Source: an uncultured Neisseria sp.
GTDB taxonomy: Bacteria; Pseudomonadota; Gammaproteobacteria; Burkholderiales; Neisseriaceae
Reading direction: 5' to 3'
DNA: 7,158 bases
NCBI GenBank assembly: GCA_947097615.1
Contig: CAMURX010000083.1
Coordinates: forward strand, 1-7,158
Part shown: positions 1-3,509 of the stretch, piece after piece
Position numbering within the stretch: the stretch's first letter is position 1
Layout of the letters: each line of letters starts with the position of its first letter
Made by a program: the position numbers and the translations under genes
The notes under the pieces: generated by a model
What the model saw: only the letters and a program-made list of their open reading frames with translations
The model's database searches: none
Told to the model about the DNA's origin: nothing

Positions 1-44
1 CCCAAGCATTGCGCGAACTGCTCGACAAAATCGCCGCTTTATAA
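1..44 (+). CDS. 3' end of a gene, probably rdgB (ITP/XTP pyrophosphatase), partial
   Basis: The frame from base 3 reads QALRELLDKIAAL and stops at TAA 42-44. Only these last 13 residues are in the window. The tail resembles the C-terminus of RdgB/HAM1 non-canonical purine NTP pyrophosphatases, where a conserved SHRxQAL segment leads into the final helix (E. coli RdgB has SHRGQALKLLLDAL). RdgB removes ITP, dITP and XTP from the nucleotide pool. In E. coli rdgB also lies directly upstream of hemW, and hemW follows here after one small gene, which supports the reading. The identification rests on a short tail plus gene order, so it is tentative and no symbol is assigned. Confidence 0.5.
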   Translation, partial: QALRELLDKIAAL

Positions 45-50
45 AGCCAA

Positions 51-86
51 AGGCCGTCTGAAACCGAACAAACTTTCAGACGGCCT
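51..86 (+). terminator. Inverted DUS pair forming a hairpin after the rdgB-like gene
   Basis: AGGCCGTCTGAA (51-62) and its reverse complement (75-86) are both perfect AG-DUS. They give a 12-bp stem that extends by one A-T pair, with a 10-nt loop (64-73). The hairpin starts 6 bases after the TAA. Inverted DUS pairs after genes commonly act as transcription terminators in Neisseria. No T-run follows on the plus strand (the next bases are cgcgccccc), so it may be leaky and let transcription reach the thioredoxin-like gene, which has no visible promoter of its own. Confidence 0.7.
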
Positions 87-101
87 CGCGCCCCCAAAAC
101 C

Positions 102-464
102 ATGCCCAAACCCACCGCCGCCGACCTGGCCGCCTTTGCCGGACACACCGCCGCATTCGCCCCCATCACGCCCGAAGAGCTGGCGCACATCATCGCGCAC
201 AAACACACCGCCGTAGTTTTCTTCGCCAAAGCAAGCTGTTCCTATTGCCGCCGTTTCGCGCCGAAACTCAAAGCCGCCGCCGAACAAACCGGTACCGCCG
301 TGCGCTTCGCCGACAGCAGCGACAAAACCGCATGGGCGGCTTTCCGCGCGCAACACGGCATCAAAACCGTGCCCGCGCTGGTAAAAATCCTTTCAGACGG
401 TGTTTCGGCCGTCTGTAACTCCAAATTGTCCGAACAAGACATCGAAGATTTTTTATCGTCATGA
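102..464 (+). CDS. Small thioredoxin-like protein (CSYC active site)
   Basis: The product is 120 residues, a single thioredoxin-fold domain. The redox motif C46-S-Y-C49 follows a hydrophobic strand (TAVVFFAK, 36-43), and the cis-proline loop is TVPALV (89-94, P91). The segment around YCRRFAPKL resembles the thioredoxin-like bacteriocin-accessory/PedC group more than classical TrxA with CGPC. There is no signal peptide or membrane segment, so it probably acts in the cytoplasm as a thiol-disulfide oxidoreductase; the substrate is unknown. A further cysteine, C105, is outside the active site. ATG 102 is the only sensible start after the in-frame stop at 42-44, yet no Shine-Dalgarno sequence precedes it. 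The stop overlaps the hemW start as ATGA (461-464), so the two genes are probably co-transcribed and translationally coupled. The 3' end contains a hairpin of two degenerate DUSs (391-417). Confidence 0.85.
   Translation: MPKPTAADLAAFAGHTAAFAPITPEELAHIIAHKHTAVVFFAKASCSYCRRFAPKLKAAAEQTGTAVRFADSSDKTAWAAFRAQHGIKTVPALVKILSDGVSAVCNSKLSEQDIEDFLSS
391..417 (+). repeat. Hairpin from two degenerate DUSs inside the thioredoxin-like gene
   Basis: TTTCAGACGG (391-400) and GGCCGTCTGTAA (407-418) are inverted, imperfect DUSs. CAGACGG (394-400) pairs perfectly with CCGTCTG (409-415) across an 8-nt loop. The hairpin is translated as LSDGVSAVCNS and lies about 45 bases before the coupled hemW start. No T-run follows. 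It could be a decayed DUS pair or a weak structure affecting read-through or coupling; this is inference. Confidence 0.5.
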
Positions 465-1636
465 CCCAAATCACTTTCCAAAAACCCGGCCATCTCGCCG
501 CCCTGCCGCCCCTGTCGCTCTACATCCACATTCCGTGGTGCATCAAAAAATGTCCGTATTGCGACTTCAATTCCCACAGCCTGAAAAACGGCCTGCCCGA
601 AGAAGCCTATATCGACGCGCTCTTGGCCGATTTGCAGACCGAATTGCCCAATATCTGGGGGCGGACGGTGGAAACCATATTTTTCGGCGGCGGCACGCCC
701 AGCCTGTTTCAGGCGGCCTCCATCGACCGCCTGTTGAGCGGCCTGCGCTCGCTGCTTCGTTTGCAGCCCGAAGCGGAAATCACGCTCGAAGCCAACCCCG
801 GCACGTTTGAAATCGAAAAATTCAAAGGCTTCAAAGATGCGGGCATCACGCGGCTTTCCATCGGCGTGCAGAGTTTCAACGACACCATGCTCGAGCGGCT
901 CGGGCGCGTGCACAACGGCAGCGAAGCCCAGCGCGCCATCGATACTGCCTTGAAACTGTTTGAAAAAGTCAACATCGACTTGATGTACGCCCTGCCCGGC
1001 CAAACCGTTCAGACGGCCTTAACCGACGTCAACACCGCCATCGCCACCGGCGCAGGCCACATCAGCGCGTATCATCTGACCATGGAGCCGAACACGCCTT
1101 TCGGCCACACGCCGCCCAAAGGCCTGCCGCAAGACGAAGCCGCGCTCGACATCGAAGACGCGGTACACGGCGCACTCGACGGCGCAGGTTTCCTCCACTA
1201 CGAAACCTCCGCCTTCGCCCGGCCGCACATGCAGTGCCGCCACAACCTGAACTATTGGCAGTTTGGCGACTACATCGGCATCGGCGCGGGCGCGCACGGC
1301 AAAATCTCGTTTCCCGACCACATCGAGCGCACCGTGCGCCGCCGCCATCCCAACGACTACCTTGCCGCCATGCAGCGCAACCCTTCAGACGGCATCGAAC
1401 GCAAAACCGTATCCGCCGACGATTTGCCCTTTGAATTCATGATGAACGCCCTACGCCTCGCCGAAGGCGTACCCGCCGCCCTGCTGCAGGAGCGCACCGG
1501 CATCAGCTCCGCCCGCATCATGGCGCAAATCGAAACCGCCCGCCGCAAAGGCCTGCTCGAAAACGACCCCACCGTCTTCCGCCCCACCGCGCAAGGCAGG
1601 CTGTTTCTCAACGATTTGCTGCAATGCTTTTTGTGA
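461..1636 (+). CDS. hemW: HemW, radical SAM heme chaperone
   Basis: HemW is a radical-SAM-fold protein that binds heme and an Fe-S cluster and is thought to deliver heme to membrane heme proteins; it is often misannotated as coproporphyrinogen III oxidase. The 391-residue length is normal for the family. The cluster motif is C27-IKK-C31-PY-C34 with F36 following, the HemW pattern; true HemN has a fourth cysteine there (CxC). Other marks are YIHIPWC at 21-27, the glycine-rich FFGGGTP at 74-80, the HemW signature HNLNYW at 261-266, IGIGAGAHG at 272-280 and a C-terminal HemN_C-like winged-helix region (about 320-391). The start overlaps the previous stop (ATGA) and only a weak GAAGA (444-448) lies upstream, which suggests translational coupling. 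The gene contains a perfect AG-DUS, an AT-DUS and a one-mismatch DUS (708-719). Confidence 0.95.
   Translation: MTQITFQKPGHLAALPPLSLYIHIPWCIKKCPYCDFNSHSLKNGLPEEAYIDALLADLQTELPNIWGRTVETIFFGGGTPSLFQAASIDRLLSGLRSLLRLQPEAEITLEANPGTFEIEKFKGFKDAGITRLSIGVQSFNDTMLERLGRVHNGSEAQRAIDTALKLFEKVNIDLMYALPGQTVQTALTDVNTAIATGAGHISAYHLTMEPNTPFGHTPPKGLPQDEAALDIEDAVHGALDGAGFLHYETSAFARPHMQCRHNLNYWQFGDYIGIGAGAHGKISFPDHIERTVRRRHPNDYLAAMQRNPSDGIERKTVSADDLPFEFMMNALRLAEGVPAALLQERTGISSARIMAQIETARRKGLLENDPTVFRPTAQGRLFLNDLLQCFL
1008..1019 (-). repeat. DNA uptake sequence (AG-DUS) inside hemW
   Basis: Perfect 12-mer TTCAGACGGCCT on the plus strand, the reverse complement of AGGCCGTCTGAA. It is translated in hemW as VQTAL. 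Confidence 0.95.
1384..1395 (-). repeat. AT-DUS variant inside hemW
   Basis: TTCAGACGGCAT is the reverse complement of ATGCCGTCTGAA, the AT-DUS dialect known from N. meningitidis, N. gonorrhoeae and N. lactamica. It is the only perfect AT-type 12-mer in the window; the other perfect copies are AG-type. It is translated in hemW as SDGI. Confidence 0.9.
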
Positions 1637-1671
1637 AGCAGCAACGCCGTAGTTTTTTTATTTTGCTTCAC
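1633..1671. repeat. 8-bp inverted repeat GTGAAGCA/TGCTTCAC
   Basis: Perfect 8-bp arms GTGAAGCA (1633-1640) and TGCTTCAC (1664-1671) are separated by 23 bases that include a run of seven T. The left arm covers the hemW TGA stop and the right arm directly abuts the candidate -10 box of the next gene. A further TGCTT at 1625-1629 could pair with the left arm instead. It could be a weak hemW terminator, an operator or coincidence. Confidence 0.45.
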
Positions 1672-1679
1672 TATAAAAT
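1650..1679 (+). promoter_or_regulatory. Candidate promoter for the DUF4298 gene
   Basis: The 60-base gap after hemW is strongly AT-rich against its GC-rich surroundings. It contains TATAAAAT (1672-1679), which gives a good -10 (TATAAA or TAAAAT). The -35 is poor (TAGTTT at 1650-1655, 16-18 bases upstream). A strong Shine-Dalgarno AGAAAGGA (1683-1690) lies 6 bases before the ATG at 1697. Confidence 0.4.
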
Positions 1680-1696
1680 ACGAGAAAGGAAAAAAC

Positions 1697-2032
1697 ATGA
1701 ACATCACCCCCGAACAGGCGCAGCGGCGCATCGACGAAATCCAAGCCCTCTACCGCCGCTGGCTCGAACTGCTGCCCGCGCTGGAAGATGCGCAGGCGCA
1801 ATGGCGGCAGGCGGCAGACATCATGGCCGAACTCGACCGTTTTTACGCAACCGAATACATGCCCTACTGCAACGCGGTTTCAGACGGCCTGCCCGTCTCG
1901 CTGCACACGCAGGGCGAATACAGCGTATTGAGCGAAGACGCGCTCTTTAACGCCTTCGGCGACCATTATCGCATCGCCTGGGAGTGGCTGCGCCTGGCCA
2001 CAGCCGCCCTCGACCCCGACAACCGCGCCTGA
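1697..2032 (+). CDS. DUF4298 domain-containing protein
   Basis: The product is 111 residues, with no signal peptide or membrane segment, so probably cytoplasmic. An N-terminal helical, charged part rich in E, Q, R and L (about 5-55) is followed by the segment YSVLSEDALFN (75-85). That LSEDAL(Y/F)N block is the hallmark I recall for DUF4298, a small helical family of unknown function; the function is unknown here too. The start is well supported by AGAAAGGA six bases upstream and by an AT-rich promoter-like gap. A perfect DUS (1879-1890) is read through as VSDGL at residues 61-65, in a less conserved part between the helices and the signature block. It could be transcribed from its own promoter or with hemW. 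Confidence 0.8.
   Translation: MNITPEQAQRRIDEIQALYRRWLELLPALEDAQAQWRQAADIMAELDRFYATEYMPYCNAVSDGLPVSLHTQGEYSVLSEDALFNAFGDHYRIAWEWLRLATAALDPDNRA
1879..1890 (-). repeat. DNA uptake sequence (AG-DUS) inside the DUF4298 gene
   Basis: Perfect TTCAGACGGCCT on the plus strand, translated as part of VSDGL. Confidence 0.95.
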
Positions 2033-2053
2033 ATGCCCGACACGCCACAGGCC

Positions 2054-2073
2054 GTTCCCGCCTACGCGGGAAT
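2054..2073. repeat. dRS3-like inverted repeat
   Basis: This 20-base unit has the neisserial dRS3 form ATTCCC-N8-GGGAAT, except that its first base is G. GTTCCCGC (2054-2061) pairs with GCGGGAAT (2066-2073) around a 4-nt loop: seven Watson-Crick pairs and one G-U. It is preceded by AGGCCG, as is the copy at 3478-3497. It lies in the 86-base gap between the DUF4298 and META-domain genes. A T-run (2090-2095) follows 16 bases later, too far for a classical terminator. No promoter is clear in this gap. Confidence 0.75.
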
Positions 2074-2118
2074 GACGTTTCTGAAACCCTTTTTTCCACC
2101 AACTGCAAAGGAAGCATC

Positions 2119-2505
2119 ATGAAAAAAACCGCCCTCGCCGCCCTGCTCTCCCTCTCTGCCGCCGCCGCATCGGCCGCACAGCCCGACGGCCGCTGGCAGA
2201 TACTCGAAGCCGCAGGCAAACCCACAGACGGCGCCTTTATCGAGTTCGATGCCGCCGAACACCGCCTGCACGCAAGCGCCGGCTGCAACACCCTCAACGC
2301 CGCCTACCGCGTCACAAAAGGCCGTCTGAAAGCCCAAGCCGCCGCCTCCACCCTGAAAGCCTGCGAAGGCGACGCAATGGAACACGAAGCGGCCATCGCG
2401 CAAATCCTCGAACGCGGCGCAGCCTACCGCGTCAAAGGCAACACGCTTACGCTCACGGGCAGACGCGGCAAGGTGCTGCTGCGCGCCGAACGCGAAAGCG
2501 AATAA
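2119..2505 (+). CDS. Exported META/HslJ-domain protein
   Basis: The product is 128 residues. A signal peptide (MKK, then hydrophobic ALAALLSLSAAAASA) has a likely signal peptidase I site near residue 19 or 20, and there is no lipobox cysteine, so it is probably soluble in the periplasm. The mature part is one META (DUF306/HslJ-like) domain: GRWQILEAAG (24-33), then the AGCNTLNAAY block (54-63) and the STLKAC block (77-82). C56 and C82 sit at the usual paired positions and may form a disulfide. In E. coli, HslJ is a heat-inducible protein linked to novobiocin resistance; the molecular function of the domain is poorly known. The chosen ATG has AAAGGAAG (2107-2114) at ideal spacing; an in-frame extension upstream would run through the dRS3-like repeat and is rejected. 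It contains a DUS and ends at a strong terminator. Confidence 0.85.
   Translation: MKKTALAALLSLSAAAASAAQPDGRWQILEAAGKPTDGAFIEFDAAEHRLHASAGCNTLNAAYRVTKGRLKAQAAASTLKACEGDAMEHEAAIAQILERGAAYRVKGNTLTLTGRRGKVLLRAERESE
2319..2330 (+). repeat. DNA uptake sequence (AG-DUS) inside the META-domain gene
   Basis: Perfect AGGCCGTCTGAA, translated as part of KGRLK. Confidence 0.95.
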
Positions 2506-2506
2506 A

Positions 2507-2553
2507 CGCAAACAAAAAAGCCTGCGGAGATGCCGCAGGCTTTTTTGTTTGCG
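2507..2553. terminator. Bidirectional rho-independent terminator with perfect 21-bp arms
   Basis: Bases 2507-2527 and 2533-2553 are perfect reverse complements around the 5-nt loop AGATG. The core GCCTGCGG/CCGCAGGC is flanked by A6 on the left and T6 on the right, so each strand reads a GC stem followed by a U-tract. It starts one base after the stop of the META-domain gene on the plus strand and lies 46 bases downstream of the yjdF-like stop on the minus strand, ending two convergent genes. It is the only intergenic hairpin here with a classical U-tract. Confidence 0.95.
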
Positions 2554-2599
2554 TGTGGATTGTGATGCAGACGGGAAACGGGTTTCACTCCGCTGCCGC

Positions 2600-3229
2600 C
2601 TAGTTTTCGGTTTCAGACGGCCTCTGCCTGTCCGGCCGCAGCAGCAGAAACAATGCCAGCGAAGTCAGCGCCCCCAGCGTGTCGGCCAGCATGTCTTTTT
2701 GCGCGTCCCAAATATCGCCCTGCGAGCCGAGCACCTCGATGCCCGCCTGCCCGCCTTCGATAACGGCATACTGCCATTCGATGATTTCATAGGCTGCCGC
2801 CACGCTCATGATAAAAAACAGCGAGAAAAACAGCGCCAGCGGCAAGCCCGCAAGGCGGCGGCGCAGCAGCCATTCGGCCACCGCAAAAGCGTAGAAGCCG
2901 ATGATGTAGTGGCCGACGCGGTCGAAATGGTTGCGCCCCTCGCCCAACAGCGGCGCAAGCAGGCGGTTGGCGGCGTCGAAGGGTACGGCGGCAAAGGTAT
3001 AGTGCGCGCCGACGGTGTGCATAAACAGCCACAGGCTCATCAGCAAATACGCCGCGTTGCTGAAACGGAAGCGGCGGTGTGTCAGCACCAGCGCGAAGAA
3101 CACGGCCGACACAGGAATAATCTCGGCATACCACACGGCGCGGTCGAGCGGGGCAATGCCCGACCACACCATCAGCGCGGCCAGTGCAAGAGCGAGTATC
3201 AGGGGAAACAGGTTTTGCGGTTTGGACAT
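2600..3229 (-). CDS. YjdF/DUF2238 family inner-membrane protein
   Basis: The product is 209 residues, close to E. coli YjdF, with about six hydrophobic segments (roughly 7-26, 34-50, 58-75, 105-123, 129-148, 183-198). Family hallmarks are HTVGAHYTF (71-79), RNHFDRVGHY (99-108), YEIIEW (147-152) and GSQGDIWDAQKDM (168-180); these conserved polar residues inside or beside the membrane could form a site, but no function is established. It is placed in the inner membrane. The ATG at 3229 gives a hydrophobic N-terminus (MSKPQNLFP). An in-frame ATG at 3277 would add 16 residues that translate a DUS, so it is rejected; the Shine-Dalgarno at the chosen start (AGAAAG) is modest. The last residues RPSE are themselves encoded by a DUS. 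It follows copA on the same strand after 280 repeat-rich bases; a functional link is not shown. Confidence 0.88.
   Translation of the reverse strand: MSKPQNLFPLILALALAALMVWSGIAPLDRAVWYAEIIPVSAVFFALVLTHRRFRFSNAAYLLMSLWLFMHTVGAHYTFAAVPFDAANRLLAPLLGEGRNHFDRVGHYIIGFYAFAVAEWLLRRRLAGLPLALFFSLFFIMSVAAAYEIIEWQYAVIEGGQAGIEVLGSQGDIWDAQKDMLADTLGALTSLALFLLLRPDRQRPSETEN
2612..2623 (-). repeat. DNA uptake sequence (AG-DUS) at the 3' end of the yjdF-like gene
   Basis: Perfect AG-DUS read on the coding (minus) strand as RPSE, followed by TEN and the stop. The C-terminal tail of the protein therefore includes an uptake sequence. Confidence 0.95.
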
Positions 3230-3251
3230 GGGTTTCTTTCTGTTTGCGGGC

Positions 3252-3263
3252 AGGCCGTCTGAA
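3252..3263 (+). repeat. DNA uptake sequence (AG-DUS) upstream of the yjdF-like gene
   Basis: Perfect AGGCCGTCTGAA, 22 bases upstream of the chosen start codon of the yjdF-like gene, so it lies in or near its leader. Confidence 0.95.
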
Positions 3264-3284
3264 ACCTGTCGGGACAACAGCGTT

Positions 3285-3320
3285 CCCTCTCCCGCTTGCG
3301 GGGGAGGGCTAGGGTGGGGG
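3285..3320. repeat. REP-like palindromic repeat
   Basis: CCCTCTCCCGC (3285-3295) pairs with GCGGGGGAGGG (3298-3308), 11 pairs including one T-G wobble, across a 2-base gap (the true RNA loop would be slightly larger). CTAGGGTGGGGG follows. The pattern of a CCCTCTCCC...GGGGAGGG hairpin then CTAGGGTGGGGG is a common short extragenic repeat in GC-rich proteobacteria. The copy number in this genome cannot be seen from one window. Confidence 0.65.
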
Positions 3321-3439
3321 CTTGTGCCGCTGCGGTAACTTGTACGGGGTAACGGCGGGCAAAAACGTTTCTGCGAAACGCCCTATCCCTCGCGTTTGTG
3401 GCGCAGGAGAGGACACAGGTGCGCGGCGAGATTTTTGGT
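3321..3439. other. Intergenic stretch without a gene, downstream of copA
   Basis: Part of the 280-base gap (3230-3509) between copA and the yjdF-like gene. I see no convincing ORF; plus-strand frames here are translations of repeats. A small hairpin CGTTTC-TGC-GAAACG (3366-3380) is present. The stretch 3381-3420 is rich in CCCT/GGAG motifs that may be a decayed relative of the palindrome at 3285, but I could not align them convincingly. No clear minus-strand promoter for the yjdF-like gene is visible. Confidence 0.4.
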
Positions 3440-3451
3440 TTCAGACGGCCT
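3440..3451 (-). repeat. DNA uptake sequence (AG-DUS) downstream of copA
   Basis: Perfect TTCAGACGGCCT on the plus strand. It is followed by partial DUS-like pieces (AGGCCGATTTGA at 3462-3473, AGGCCGTT at 3473-3480) leading into the dRS3-like element. Confidence 0.95.
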
Positions 3452-3473
3452 TTCTGATTTCAGGCCGATTTGA

Positions 3474-3501
3474 GGCCGTTCCTGCTTTCACGGGAATGGC
3501 C
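3474..3501 (-). terminator. dRS3-like inverted repeat and possible copA terminator
   Basis: The 20-base core at 3478-3497 matches the dRS3 pattern with two changes (G for the first A, T for the last C of the left arm). Flanking GGCC on both sides extends the stem to 11 pairs (3474-3484 with 3491-3501, two G-U) with a 6-nt loop. It begins 8 bases after the copA stop on the minus strand, so it may help end or stabilise copA mRNA, though no U-tract follows. Confidence 0.55.
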
Positions 3502-3509
3502 TGCCCTTT

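Noticed and set aside
461..1636. Annotation as oxygen-independent coproporphyrinogen III oxidase (HemN)
   Set aside because: The fourth cysteine of HemN (CxxxCxxCxC) is replaced by F36 and the HNxxYW signature of HemW is present.
2549..3262. 237-codon plus-strand frame opposite the yjdF-like gene
   Set aside because: The minus-strand frame has the DUF2238 motifs and membrane segments; the plus frame is a Q/R/H-rich shadow and runs through the terminator and DUSs.
3230..3277. Upstream ATG adding 16 residues to the yjdF-like protein
   Set aside because: The added residues translate a DUS and are polar, before an otherwise typical hydrophobic N-terminus.
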